Positions 12,003 through 23,520 of a DNA stretch of 64,000 nt are shown here, in pieces. Made by a program: the position numbers and the translations under genes. Position 1 is the first letter of the stretch; the number at the start of each line of letters is the position of its first letter. The notes below the pieces were generated by a model that was given only the letters and a program-made list of their open reading frames with translations, did not search any database and was not told where the DNA came from. Location of the stretch: assembly GCA_002007465.1 (NCBI GenBank), contig LNAC01000349.1, positions 866,726 through 930,725 of the forward strand, read 5' to 3'. The DNA is from Ailurus styani (taxonomy: Eukaryota; Chordata; Mammalia; Carnivora; Ailuridae).

Positions 12003-12479
12003 AGTATTTATCGAATATGGTGTATGAGCCATGCATCATTTTCACTGATAGTTGTTATTACCTATAACTTATTGAATGTTAATACTGCTTCCCTTTGCTT
12101 AATGAGGGTAGAATTTGCTAGTCCCTGTGCTTCCAGCTATACTGTAAACTTGTGTTCCTATATTCCTTAGGGATGTTGGTTGGTCAATCCATATTCTGTC
12201 AGCTGGCATCCAGGCCCTGGGTTGAGGCTGAGGCTGGGGGAGGGAACAGTTAGAAGTTTGGCAGCCATGCTGGCATATGCACGGTATCTTGATCACAGTG
12301 CTCTGGTCATCTGAACCACATTAGCACCGGCCACAGAGACCAGGAAGTGGCAACAAGTGTGAAACAGGTGCAGCCTAAATAGGAATGTATCCTGAAGTTG
12401 AGCATCCATATTTTTGCAAAAACCATAGATATAGAGTATATCTTATAGTAGGAATTGGAAAAGAGAATGTCTGATAAGA

Positions 12480-13058
12480 ACCTTTCACCAGTATCACTCT
12501 CTATACCCTCGAATGGCTTCCCATTACCCTTAAGACAAACATCGGCTCCATAAATACCAATAAAGTTTACCAGATGTCATCCTCAGAGACCTGCCTTCTC
12601 TGCGGCCTCCATGGACACCAGCACCCCACCCAAGCCTTACCCCCAGCCACACTGTCTTCTCATAGTTCCTCAAAAGTACTGTGCTCCTCTTGACCTCAAG
12701 TGTTTGTACATGCTCCCCTCTCTGTGCAGAATATTTGCCCTATCTCCTACTGCTCTTTAGCTCCACCAGGGGTCTTGCCAACTCCAACCCATCATTTGGG
12801 TCTCAGCATGCATGTCTCATCCTCCAGGATGCCTTCCCTGATCCCTCTGAGGAGGAGTCGGGTGCTCCCATGCTACTCTGTACTGCCCAGTGCTGCTCTT
12901 ATCACACTGAATGTCCCGTCCTCACATTCACCCTGTCCCTGCCTCACCCTGTCCCTGCCTCATCCTGACCTCCTGTGAGATCAGGAGCTATGCCTCCTGG
13001 CTCGTCACTTTATCACTGGTCCCTAGCATAATGCTGATAAATATGTGTTAAATGAGTA
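12480..13058 (+). mobile_element. L2 LINE 3' end, sense
   Basis: About 580 bp with L2 3' phrases: 'ctcaagtgtttgtacatgct', 'ctctgtgcagaatatttgcc', 'ggatgccttccctgatccct' and the end 'taaatatgtgttaaatgag'. The frames inside it are L2 remnants, not a gene. A 'ccctgtccctgcctcac' unit is repeated near 12930-12965. Confidence 0.8.
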
Positions 13059-13229
13059 GATGGAGTCAGAGAAGGGCAATGCGTGCTGTCTTGGGTCCTA
13101 GTAGTGGAGGCACAGGGATGGAGGAGTGTGTCCGTGTGCGTGTTTTGCACATGTGTGTGCCTCTGTCATGTGACTACGTATCCAACATGGAGAGCGTGGA
13201 AGTGGAGGATGAATCCACTGGTGGAGCGT

Positions 13230-13400
13230 GGGGTGGAATCTTTGTTCTGCAAATAACTGTCCATTGGTCTTAGGCAAATCATCACACTCTCTGAATCTCA
13301 ATTTACCCATCAAAAAGACAGGAATGAGACTTACATGAGAAAATATAGGCCGAAGAGCTTTTAAAACGGGAAATGAATTCCAGTATTTATGAATACCATC
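13230..13400 (+). mobile_element. MIR SINE, sense, diverged
   Basis: 'ggtcttaggcaaatcatcac' then 'tctctgaatctcaatttacc' matches the MIR core. Confidence 0.55.
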
Positions 13401-13739
13401 ATTATCCTGCCGTTTAGACACCCATGCTCAGGAAGGACTGAATGAACCCCAAACGCTGTGTTTACTGATATGCTGTGAGTTTGATACCTCCTTGTAGACA
13501 TCACCCACTGCCATGTTGGAAGGAAACTAGGAGTGTTGTTTCCCTGGCACAACGCTGCCCTCCCTGCCGACCCTGGGCCTCTCCAGCCCTGCCAGCTTCA
13601 GGCATCGGCTACCAACAGAGGTTCTTCTTAGGGGCCTTTAAGTAATTCATGCACGTGCACAGCTGGGGCTCCCCTTCCATTCCATGCCAGGGTCATCCTG
13701 TGCCAAGGCAAATATGGAGATCAATGAACTAGAAGCTAA

Positions 13740-13880
13740 TGTGTCATTTTAGAGCTGAAGGAATCTCAGAAAATTGTTACCCAAACTTCTGGTTTCGTAC
13801 ATGGAGAAACCTGGGGCCCTGGACAGGACAGTAATTTGCCTGAGAACATGCAGCTGGCCGGTGGTGTTTTCTGGCTGCTA
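13740..13880 (-). mobile_element. MIR-like fragment, antisense
   Basis: 'acatggagaaacctggggcc' then 'agtaatttgcctgagaacat' resembles the reversed MIR core. Weak. Confidence 0.4.
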
Positions 13881-14104
13881 GTTGGTGTTAGCCAGGAAGA
13901 ACAGGTCAGTGCATTTCTCAGAACCATCCAGCATCAGGAATCCCTGAAAGAGGCTCAGAGGCTCAGATGATAATGGGCTTTAAGAGAGAAGGAGAACTTA
14001 GAAGACTCAGAGGCTGTTTTCTCACAGCCTGAGAAAAATATCCTATATTACATGTCTGATTAAAAGGAGGACATACATTTGCTGGCATAGAAAGATGTCC
14101 AACA

Positions 14105-14350
14105 ATATCTAAGTGAAAAAGCTTACAAAACATATACCGTATAATTCTATTTTGGTAACTATATGCATCAGGAAAAGTCAGGGGGAATACATTCAAAACA
14201 TTAACAATAGCTTTTTTCTGGATGGATGCTTTTCTCTTTCTTCCACATACTTTGCTGTATTGCTGGGTTTTTTGAATGATTTGGGATTTTTTAATAATGT
14301 TTATATGTAATGTGTATATTTTGGAAAAACAATAAGGTGTTTTCATTTTA
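14105..14350 (+). mobile_element. Possible old L1-type 3' UTR fragment
   Basis: 'aagtgaaaaagcttacaaaa', then 'catataccgtataattctat' and a T-rich end resemble the 3' UTR of old L1 subfamilies. Not certain; no coding remnant. Confidence 0.3.
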
Positions 14351-15189
14351 TAAAAGCATAAAGATTCCCCAAATTATTCCAATTTTCTTTACTCTGATTG
14401 TGTTTTTATCAATAACTTTTTCATTTGTATTTACCCTCCTGAGGGAGATGCCCATCTATACAGGGGCTAGACCCAACCATGAATTCTTATAACAGAAGAT
14501 AAAAAAGATGAAAGTGCCATTAGATGTCACAAAGTCATCCCCACAGAACTTGGTTGCAGAGAATGAATCACTCTCAGATGAGCTTGCCTGATTCAGGTTC
14601 TGATTCACTGAAGAGAAGACAGAGAGCCTGGCCTGTGTTGGCTCTCCGAAGGCCCAGCTTCCCCCATGCACACATGCCTTGAGCCCCCCCCCCACCTTAA
14701 CACATCAGCTGTACTCACAGTCCTTATGGCTGTTTCTTGGGGTTCAGTGTAGAACACTCTTGGAAGCCTTTGGCAACGCATCCTTGAATCTCCAACATAG
14801 GGAGAGAGAACTTCTGCAAAAATACGGCTGGCTGACCATTCTGGTCACCTGGCGAATTTTGTTAAAGATTTGCACCATATCATCAGATGGTGTGAGACAA
14901 ATATTTTTGGGGTTTAAAAGTAAAGCCCAAGTTAATAGAAGGACAGAGAACCTGCCAAGGTTGCAGGGGTGGGGGTAGGGGAGTAACGAACCCTTAGACT
15001 GTACCTTACCATGTGTTTTTACCAAATCCTCTCCTTTGTCCTTCCTAATCCTGTGAGTGAGATGAAACAGGTTATTATTACACCAGCTGTGTAACGAGGA
15101 CACTGATGGTCTCCAAGGACACAGAACTAGTAACACCAAATCCATGGCCTTTCCTTGCTACTTACTAGGACACAAGATTTATGTAGCTA
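14351..15189. other. Unassigned intronic DNA
   Basis: No gene or repeat recognised. A C-run occurs near 14686-14694. Confidence 0.45.
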
Positions 15190-15350
15190 GCCTGTATGCA
15201 TAAAGCTCTAGATTAGGAATCAGAAGACCTATGTGTTTGTCATGTGACCTCGTGGGAGTCCCTTCATTCTTCTGAGCCTTAGCTTCCCCATCTGTAGAAA
15301 GGGGATAATAATATCTGTCCAGCTTGCTTTATGGGGTGGAGATCTGACAA
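15190..15350 (+). mobile_element. MIR SINE, sense
   Basis: 'attaggaatcagaagaccta', 'catgtgacctcgtgggagtc' and 'cttccccatctgtagaaagg' are in MIR order. Confidence 0.8.
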
Positions 15351-15798
15351 GAAAATAGACACAAAAATAGTGTTCTCTGAACATAATGAATTCCTAAAGG
15401 AATAAAGGAGTAAAAAATTATGGCAATTTCCCAGGGCAGGACTGAGGGATGTGTGTTTGAGAATAACTTTCTCTAAGCGAAACTGTTATTTTAGAACTGG
15501 ATAAACTTAATGCGGCCCCCAACAATCCAACAGCCCCCAGCGAGTTCCCTAGGAAGGCAAACTGTGTATTTTCATGCCTCCTATCCTGCTTCTGGTAGAA
15601 TATCAGCTTTGAAGATAAGTAACAGAGTTTCCAGGAAAAAGAAGCATCCCCTTTTCTCTGAAACCCCCAGGGCTGGAATGGGCTTGAGTTAGGGACTCTT
15701 CCTGAAATACTTGCTTGGATCCCATACTTTAATCCTAAGAAATTGGTCTTGTGCACTTATTTTGAAGGATATTTAAATACAAATAAACTTGTATTTGT

Positions 15799-15974
15799 GG
15801 GGCGCCCAACTGGCTTAGTTGGTTAAGCATCTGACTATTGATTTTGGCTGGGGTCATGATCTCCGGTTTGTGGGACGGAGCCCCACATCAGGCTCTGTGC
15901 TGGGCATGGAACCTGCTTGGGATTCGTGCTCTCCCTCTGCCCTCCCCACCCCCCCCAAAATAAACAAATAAATA
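15799..15974 (+). mobile_element. CAN-SINE, sense
   Basis: 'ggggcgcccaactggcttag' head, tRNA-derived body with 'ggtcatgatctccgg', C-rich stretch and AAATAAATAA tail. More diverged than most copies here; no clean target duplication. Confidence 0.88.
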
Positions 15975-16508
15975 AGTTTAAGTTTGTGCTATGCTTTTCC
16001 CATAGGAGGGAACACTATAGAGGCCTGGAGTGAGGGCTCTTGGGTGTCCCCTCACCCCCAAGCAGAGGACTCTTGCTTTCTTCAGTCCTATTTGTTTTAT
16101 GCTTTGGGGTAAAATGTATCTGAACAAAACACTTTATGTTTAAAAAATTAAGTTTGAAAACCACTGCTGCTTAAATCTGCAAATCAGCAAAACTTTTTTT
16201 TTCTGTCTGAGGGTCACCCACCCAGCCCACCGTTTATCTCCTGTGCCCCTCCTGACCTCACTAGCACCTCCTTTCTGAGGTCTGTTGCCTGAGGTTTGCC
16301 CTGGAACCTTTCCTTTGGGCAGTCCAGGCGTGTGTGTGGTTTGGTTTGGTTCGGTGACGTTTCACAAAGGGCCTGCAGAATACCCATGCAAATTCAGTTC
16401 TTTGGCAAAAAATGTCCAGGACCCATAGGTAATGTGCTGTTTTCTGTTTTATAGGCTAGTGAAGTTTCCATTTTCAATGGGAGCAGTATAGAAATAAGGC
16501 AGAGAGAG

Positions 16509-16725
16509 GGCGCCTGGGTGGTTCAGTCAGTTAACCTTCTGACTTCGGCTCAGGTCATGATCCTGGGTCCTGGAATCCAGTCCCAGGTGGGGCTCCCTGT
16601 TCAGTGAGCCATCTGCTTGTCCCTCTGCCCCTCCCCTGCTCTTACTTTCTCTCTCTTTCTCTCAAATAAATAAATAAAATCTGAAAGAAAGAAATGAAGA
16701 AAGAAGGAAAGAAAGAAAGAAAAAG
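16509..16725 (+). mobile_element. CAN-SINE, sense, with expanded GAAA tail
   Basis: Typical head, CT tract and AAATAAATAAATAAAATCT tail that has grown into a GAAA/GGAA microsatellite. Flanked by imperfect copies aaggcagagagag (16496-16508) and aaggcaaagagag (from 16726). Confidence 0.92.
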
Positions 16726-16979
16726 AAGGCAAAGAGAGAGGGATGGCTTTCATGCCACTTCTCTAGGTTTCTATGAATAATTCTTAGCCTTCTTGCCATT
16801 GTGGGTATAGTTTCTTATGTGAGCACTAGCAACATTGAATAATTTCTGGCACTAAAAGAGCATCCCCATTAATGTGGGAGGAAGGGGAAGAAAGAACAAA
16901 CAAGAGGGGAAAAGAAAGGAAGAGAGATCCGAAGGAAGAATGGAATTGGAAGGTGGTGCAGAAGAGTAGCTTTAGAATT

Positions 16980-17160
16980 TTGGAAATGGCCAGCCTAAGT
17001 GGAAGACTAGCCTTTGCTAATGATGTTCTGTGTGACGGGGAGTAAGGAACTTCAGTGTCCTTATCTGCAATAAAAGGGTTAAAAAATTTACCTTATAAAC
17101 TCACAGGGACTCTGTGAGGATCAGCTGAAATAGTGAATAGGAAAGGGACTTTCAGATCTC
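16980..17160 (+). mobile_element. MIR SINE, sense, diverged
   Basis: 'cagtgtccttatctgcaata' then 'actctgtgaggatcagctga' matches the MIR 3' half. Confidence 0.55.
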
Positions 17161-19987
17161 GGTTAAGAGGTCATTGTTCCCCCAGCTGAAGACTCTGTCA
17201 TCATTTTTTTCACTGCTCTTTGAACAGATGGTTTGAGGGATTAGGATCTTTCCCTCTTTCAATTTAATTTTGGAGCTCTGAAACTAAACCCAGCTGTTTC
17301 TACAAAGTTTTCAAATGCTAGGCCTCAATGGTTTTTTACTGGGTAAAATTCAGAATCTTTATAAATGATCTCTGCTGGAAGTCTCGAATAATACTCTTGT
17401 AAAAACAATAATTTAAAGATAGCACTAATGACAGAGAAGTTACAGTCTGAATTTTTTTTTAAATATCATCTAATAATTTGAATTTTGCCTTAAATGTAAC
17501 TTTTCCATTCTGCAAATGCGGGCCTGCTTGATTTTTCCGAACCTCCTGTATTTAGAAAAATGAAAACATATTTTACTTACTGATCAACTAATTTAATCTG
17601 GTTTCACTGAGCCCAAGAAATAATGGTTCCTTCTTTTCTTGGTTAACGTGGCAAATTTCCAAGTATATAGATTATTTACATATTTTACTTAGATTTCTTA
17701 AGACAACTGGATTTTTTTTTATTCTTGCAGACTCCTAATTGGATACTGTAGAATCTGTCTTTTACTTATGATTATTTGTATTTTAAGTTAAACATTCAGG
17801 TTTCTATCTAAAAATTAAAAAAAACAACAACTAAGCTTAGTGAGTGTGGAGTGTAGTAATAATTCAATGAACAAATATTTCTGGGAAGAAAATTTGAGAA
17901 GTGGTGAAAACAAGCTAAACTGCATTCCAGTATTGGATGGACATCCATCTCTTGGTCCAATGGCCTGTCGCTCCTTTTTTGAACACACAGGTCACATTAC
18001 TCAAAAAAAAAAAAAAAAAAAGCCTTTTCAAAATAAGCAGTGCCTCTGACCTAGTCTATCTTGGGACTCATTGTTAAAAATTCTTCCCTTCTGCTCTCTT
18101 CTTTTGGGCAAACATTACCAACTGTGGAACAGATGTTCTGACGGAAGAAGATTCCAAAGCTGGGCTCAAACGCATCCCCAACCAGACCAAGACACTGACC
18201 ACGGAGATTAATCTTCTGATATGGGTGTTATGAGATAAAAGCACCTTCTGAATTTCATCACATATTTTTATAAAACAGTCTCTAGAGAGTTGTGGGTTTT
18301 ACTGTTGTTGTTGTTGTTTGGGAGGCGGGGGTTTAGAGCAAGGTCAGAAAATTCTTCCATTTTGTGACCCAAGTGTCATCCAAATGCTTACGTTCAGTCT
18401 TTGGTAGTTTAGGCAAAGTAAGCCAAAATGCTTTCTGTTCCTCTATTATAATTTTTAAATAACATGATTTCTTTGCCACCTTCTTTGATTTTGATGGGAG
18501 GTATTAAGCATTCACTGTACATTGTAGCATAAGACACTTAAAGAAGACAACATTTCACTGCATTCCACGAGTTACAGGATATCTTACAGGATATTAAACA
18601 GGATGGGCTCCCACCTTCCATCTAGGCACTGGTACAAAGTTATATCCAACAACACATTGCGCTCTTTATTTCTTTATTTAACCAGTAAGTATTTGTAGAA
18701 ATCCTAACATTGTCTTAGTGCTGAAAACATCCCATTTCCTGGCTCTAGTAGCCTTTAATTTTAAAAGGGTGGTTCTTCTTGTCCTCCTGTAACCTACTTC
18801 AGTGATTGGGAAACAAAGTGATAAAACTGGGAAGACTGGAGGGTGATAGTGTTGGACCCTCAATCTAATACGTCCTTCCACCTGATCTCCAGTAAAGGAT
18901 GCACAGCTTTCAACAGATAGGGTAGAAAAAGTGAGATCAGCAACAGAGGTGACATCAGTAAGGCATCTCCCTTGTCAGGGAAAGAATCAAGGGAGGGGAA
19001 TTGGAAATACCCAAGACGTCCTTAAGCCCACACAGGGAACTTTTTCTATGTGGTTTGTTAACCATCCAGAGAATCCTAGATTTCAATCCCAGAATAAGAA
19101 TTTTTCCTTCTACCATAACATAGGTTCTCAACATAGTTTATGTTCCATCAGTGATTTTCATATCGTATCTAGTATTAGATAACTTGAAGGATACTGCTGT
19201 ATTCTTCATTCTACTAGGTCCTTACACAAGACTGGAAGTTGTCAAACCAAGGAAACCTACTTTTATTAATTAGTGCATATTTTCCAGCTGCTACATTAGG
19301 ATCTCCAGGAACACACAGCATATAGACATGTGGCTGTCTTGATTTTCTCCCCTTCCCTTCTCATGGAAAAGGTATGGGCCCTAAATAAGGGGCATTTCAT
19401 TGTTAGGCATTTTCTAACCCAAAATGAGCATAATTATCATCTCTGGGGGTAGAGATACAAAATATGAACTGGTATCAACAATCTCGGGCCAAACATAAAC
19501 CTGTTAAGTTCATTCTGCATATCTAATTGTTCATGATTAGAAAATATTCTTCTGATAAATACATTTATTGTAAATAAACTTTTCATTATGTCATTACCTT
19601 CCCTTTTAGTCCTTTACTTCCTTTCCTAAGTAATCATGTTTATGAATGTATTCTTTCCTTTGCCATTAAGAATTCCATTCCAACTTGGTCTCTTCTGCCC
19701 ATGAATCAGCATGTCCTTGCCAATCAGGAATCAGCTGCGAGCTCATCATTTCCTTTTTATGTATTCTAAAGCTCAGATTTTGGCCCCTGCTTTGGCCCAG
19801 CGAGACATGCTCTTCCCTTTCGTTAATGTCTTGGATGTATATAAATTGCCCCATCCCCTCTAACTTCCACATATCTTTTAAATTATGGAAAATCTTTCAA
19901 TTGATGGAAAAATTGCTCAAGAACATCTTATCTTCTTTCACCCAGGCCTAGTGACTTCCTGTTCATTAGTGATTTCATATTTTATAG
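17161..19987. other. AT-rich unassigned intronic DNA
   Basis: About 2.8 kb with no gene or confident repeat. It includes an A-tract at about 18002-18021 and a (TTG)n run near 18304-18317. Confidence 0.45.

Positions 19988-20043
<56 letters not shown>
19988..20043. repeat. (TG)n microsatellite
   Basis: About 28 uninterrupted TG units. Confidence 0.97.
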
Positions 20044-20046
<3 letters not shown>

Positions 20047-20215
20047 GGTATGATTTGGAAAGTTTCTGAAATAAATATTTTAATATTTTAATTAATAATA
20101 CATGCTTATCCATATTGTAGAGAAATAAGAAAATATATAAACATTTTAGGAAAAAAGATGTAATTTATTTCCAGGGTTTTTTCTATGTATATTTTCCATA
20201 TAGCTGTAATTACAT

Positions 20216-20265
20216 TGTGTGTGTGTGTGTGTATGTATGCGTGTGTGTGTGTGTGTGTGTGTGTG
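20216..20265. repeat. (TG)n microsatellite, interrupted
   Basis: TG units broken by 'tatgtatgc' near 20232. Confidence 0.95.
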
Positions 20266-20299
20266 CCTCTTATGTATTTGTTTAGAATAGATTCCCAGA

Positions 20300-20494
20300 G
20301 GCATGCCTAAGTGGCTCAGTAGGTTTAGCCTTGGACTCTTGGTTTCAGCTCAGGTCATGATCTCATGGTCTTGAGATCAAGCCTTGCTTTGGACTCCCTG
20401 CTCAGCAGGGAGGCTGCTTGAAGATTTTCTCTCTCTGCTCCTCCCCACTGAACTCTCTCTCTCTAAAATAAATAAATCTTAAAAAAAAAAAAAA
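20300..20494 (+). mobile_element. CAN-SINE, sense
   Basis: tRNA-derived head, CT tract and long A tail. Perfect 11-bp target duplications 'agattcccaga' lie at 20289-20299 and 20495-20505, inside an older L1M fragment. Confidence 0.94.
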
Positions 20495-20595
20495 AGATTC
20501 CCAGAAGTAAAGTGACTGGATTAAAAGGTGTATTATTAGGACTTTTTTGGTTAGGAGTGAAGTAACTCAAAACTACATAAGAATAAAAAGGGAGT

Positions 20596-20820
20596 AGGGG
20601 TGCCTGGGTGGCCCAGTTGATTAAGTGATTAAGTGTCTGCCTTCAGCTCAGGTCCTGATCTCAGGGTCCTGGGATGAGCCCCATGTTGGGTTCCCTGTTC
20701 TTCATGGAGTCTGCTTCTCCCTCTCCCTCTGCCCTTGCCCTTGCTTGTTCAGGAGCAGGCATGTACTTTCTCTCTCTCTAATAAATAAAATCTTAAAAAA
20801 AAGAAGAAGAAGAAGAAGAA
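20596..20820 (+). mobile_element. CAN-SINE, sense, with (GAA)n tail
   Basis: Head 'ggggtgcctgggtggcccag', with a local 9-bp doubling in 'gattaagtgattaagtg' and a tail ending in AAG/GAA repeats. Target duplications are gaataaaaagggagt (20581-20595) and gaataaaagggagt (20821-20834). Confidence 0.94.
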
Positions 20821-20879
20821 GAATAAAAGGGAGTCATGGTGACTGATCGATAATGTAAGTAGACCTTGGCACAGGGGGT

Positions 20880-21010
20880 TGGGGGACTGGATTTAGGGAG
20901 CTCGACCTGAGATTGAAATTTTAACTTTCTGATTTTTCCCTTGTCTCTGGAATGGGATAATAGCATTTATCTTACAAAGATAAATGAAAACGAAGATTAT
21001 GCACTTAAAG
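20880..21010 (+). mobile_element. MIR-like fragment, sense
   Basis: 'cttgtctctggaatgggata' then 'atagcatttatcttacaaag' resembles the diverged MIR 3' half. Confidence 0.45.
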
Positions 21011-21369
21011 TGCCGAGCTGACAGAGACAACCTCGCACCACCTTGTATCTTTTTTTAGAGCCAAGATTCTGTTTCTAACCTTGTCTTGCCTGGAGGTGAG
21101 CTTTGCACTCCATTACCCCTCAAGGCATCTTTTCTCGTTTTCACCAGCTTGTGTTCCAGGTGGGTTTGTCTTGGATGCCTCCCTTGTGCCCTCCTACAGC
21201 TACCCTAGTGGGTAGCTCCCCAACCTCACACCCCAATCTTTGTTTCCACCTTTCCAGCTCTGCCCAACCGTCTTCCTCCCCAGCCTCCCACCATAGGGCC
21301 AAGAGGCCAACGTTGAAAACAAAGGAATCTCTGATGGAGAACCGACTAATCTGGGAAGGACAGGCTGGG

Positions 21370-22150
21370 AGGGGAGGTGGGCGGGGGTTCTTCGGGGAGC
21401 CCTCACTTTTGCACTTCCCTCAAAGCCGTCTTGGCTCTGGGTCCCGGCCTTCCTCAGCCTGCTCCTCTGTCATTTGCTTGCTGACCTGAGTCTGCGTCCG
21501 ACCCTGCGCCTAGCTCCGTGTGGGGCGCCGGGGAGAACAGGACCCAGGCGGCGGGTCCCGCGACACCCTGCCACTTCCCGCCACCCACCTCCCTGCCCCC
21601 CGCTCCCCCCACCTCCCAGCGCGGGGCTCGGGATCCTCCCAAACGGGCCGGGGCCCCGCGTGCGCACTGTCCGCGCGCAGGCCCCCAGGGGCGACGTGTA
21701 AGGCTTTCAGAAAGTCAAGGCCACGTTCCGTCCGTCCGATCCCTCTCAAAAGGAAGAGCGACGCTCGCTTCTCCTCCGTGCGGCTCGGCTTCCTCTCGGG
21801 CCACTCCGCCCACGGGTTTCTGATCCCCATTTCGGCGTCAGGAACCCGACACCCTGTGGCTGCGGGGAAAGCCCTGCGCCCCCGCGCGCCTGCCGCCGCT
21901 TCCCGGAATGCCTCGGCCTGTCTGAGTCACCCGGAGGCCGCCGGCGCCCCACCGTGCCCGCTCGCGCAGCTGTCCCAGCCCCGGGGGACCCCCCGGGGCC
22001 ACCGCGGCTCTGACCCCCGCGGCAGCTCGGGTTGCGAGGCACCCGGGGTAGGGGGGCATCCTCACCCCCCTGGGCCAAGGTGAGACGGCGCGGAGGAGGG
22101 GCGCTCTGGACTGCCAGCGGGGGGTTGGTTTGTCTTTTAACCACGTCCAG
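21370..22150. promoter_or_regulatory. CpG island, candidate intronic promoter
   Basis: This is the only GC-rich, CpG-dense block in the window, in sharp contrast to its AT-leaning surroundings. It has a GC box (ggtgggcggggg near 21377-21388), a TGAGTCA AP-1-type site at 21923-21929, E2F-like 'ttcccgcc' near 21576, and many GCGC/CGCG runs. It ends at a strong splice donor (22079/22080). CpG islands of this kind usually mark promoters. It lies about 35.5 kb upstream of the first recognised ARHGAP31 exon, so an alternative first exon or a noncoding or antisense transcript are the options; the direction is not fixed by sequence. Two long frames cross it (21520-22083 on + and 21746-22360 on -), but neither has a recognisable domain and GC-rich DNA has few stop codons. 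Confidence 0.75.
22076..22085 (+). other. Candidate splice donor at CpG-island edge
   Basis: ccaag/gtgaga with the exon end at 22079 matches the AAG|GTRAG donor consensus well. If the frame opening at 21520 were joined from here to the exon at 57614 it would be out of phase: 560 bases leave two over, and the acceptor exon needs one. Any such exon would therefore be untranslated in that frame. Confidence 0.4.
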
Positions 22151-23010
22151 GAAGACGGGCAACCGGACTGATAACAGGAAAAGAAGAGAGAGAGGATACA
22201 TCAAAACTTGAGGAAATTGCTTTAACTGCCGCACATGATGTACTCCCTGTGGAGAGCGGGAAGCCATGGAAACACCCGTGGGGGCCAGTGCAAGCTTGGC
22301 TCTGCCATCCGGGGCGGGATGGTCTTGGGCAGATCCCGTGAGCTTCAGGTTCTCAGGCAAGATGAGCTCATCTTTAACAGAAAATGTTCATATCACTTCT
22401 GTGGCTCATATCCTTACTTTTAAAGGGAGGGATTCGTTTCATTGTGAAAGTTTACAGCTTCAGTGAGAGAGTTCCTCTTATTCTTCCTTCCTTGCATCTT
22501 AGTTACATTCTAGCTTATGTTCCCAGTTGTTAACACTGTCTTCACATTTCCTTTCCTTCATCCTTGCTCTTTCCTCCAGGGAATGGAGAGGTGGGTCCCC
22601 AGGGAGACAGACAGGGTACACTCCTGAATGAAAATGAAAAGTTAGCCCCAGGGACCCGCTGCCACTGTGTGCGTGCTTTCTTTAGGTTCCTATGAGGGGC
22701 TCCTGCACTACCTGCTTTGTAGCCAAGGGATGCGGTTCCCTTCAGGTCCAACATGGTAGGGCTCCGTTGTTTATAGCTGTACATGATCCTAGGTCAAATT
22801 ACTGCTATGGACCGTTCCTCTCTTCTCTCTTTCCCCTTTTTTAGAATGTACCATCTTCCTTAGCCCCCACCCATCTCCAGGACACTCAGCATTCTCTATT
22901 CACTTCACATCCTCCTAGCTGTCTAGGATGGCAGCTCACAAACGGAGAGCCAGGGAGAAAGTGGGAAGGATCCTATAATATGGCTGTCTGTACATAATCA
23001 TCACAGTTTT
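22151..23010. other. Unassigned DNA downstream of CpG island
   Basis: No gene, polyadenylation-linked exon or repeat was recognised. Confidence 0.45.
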
Positions 23011-23215
23011 AAGACCTGGGTGGCTCAGTCGGTTAAGCGGCCAACTCTTGTTTGGGCTCAGGTCATGATCTTGAGGTTGTAAGATCGAGCCCTGCATCAG
23101 GTTCCATGCTCAGTGCAGAGCCTGCTTGAGATTCTCTCCCTCTCCCTCTTCCCCCACCCCATTTGTACTGTCTCTCTCTCTCTCTAACATAAATAAATAA
23201 AATCTTAAAAAAAAA
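23011..23215 (+). mobile_element. CAN-SINE, sense
   Basis: 'aagacctgggtggctcagtc' (first few bases lost), body, CT tract and an AAATAAATAAAATC-A(n) tail. Confidence 0.93.
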
Positions 23216-23407
23216 TTCCTTCTCCCTTTAAAAAAAGAAAGTACTTTATTCTGAGATTATGTTCTTCCTGACTTTCCTTATTTTGAACTGTCCATTCTAT
23301 TATGAAATTGATGATAGCTTACTTGTTAGTTGATGTTTTCGCTCAGAAAAATAAAAAAATTAGTAATCCCATGCGAGTCCCCCAAAATCTTTTAAGACTG
23401 AATTACA

Positions 23408-23520
23408 GGGCCATCTGGCTGGTTCAGTCAGTAGAGCATGTGACTCTTGATCTCAGGGTCATGAGTTTGAGACCCATCTTGCGTGTGGAGATTACTTTAA
23501 AAAAAATGAAAACAAAAAAA
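23408..23520 (+). mobile_element. CAN-SINE, short subtype without CT tract
   Basis: 'gggccatctggctggttcag', 'gagcatgtgactcttgatct' and 'ggagattactttaaaaaa' form a short copy of the older SINEC type that goes straight from the tRNA-derived body to the A-rich tail. Confidence 0.85.

Larger units (their letters stand above)
20070..20560 (-). mobile_element. L1M 3' fragment, antisense, split by a CAN-SINE
   Basis: 'aataatacatgcttatccat' at the left and 'ccagaagtaaagtgactgga' after the SINE read as the reversed L1M sequence that usually contains 'cctagaagtggaattgctgg'. A TG array (20216-20265) and the SINE (20300-20494) interrupt it. Confidence 0.55.

Noticed and set aside
12681..12978. Overlapping 95- and 92-codon frames
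   Set aside because: They sit inside an L2 3' end.
21520..22083. 187-codon + strand frame in the CpG island as a protein gene
   Set aside because: Pro/Arg/Gly/Ala-rich, no known domain, overlapped by an equally long minus frame, and explained by scarcity of stop codons in GC-rich DNA. It is also out of phase with the next ARHGAP31 exon.
21746..22360. 204-codon minus strand frame as a gene
   Set aside because: Same GC-rich cause. No domain, and low-complexity Arg/Gly/Pro composition.
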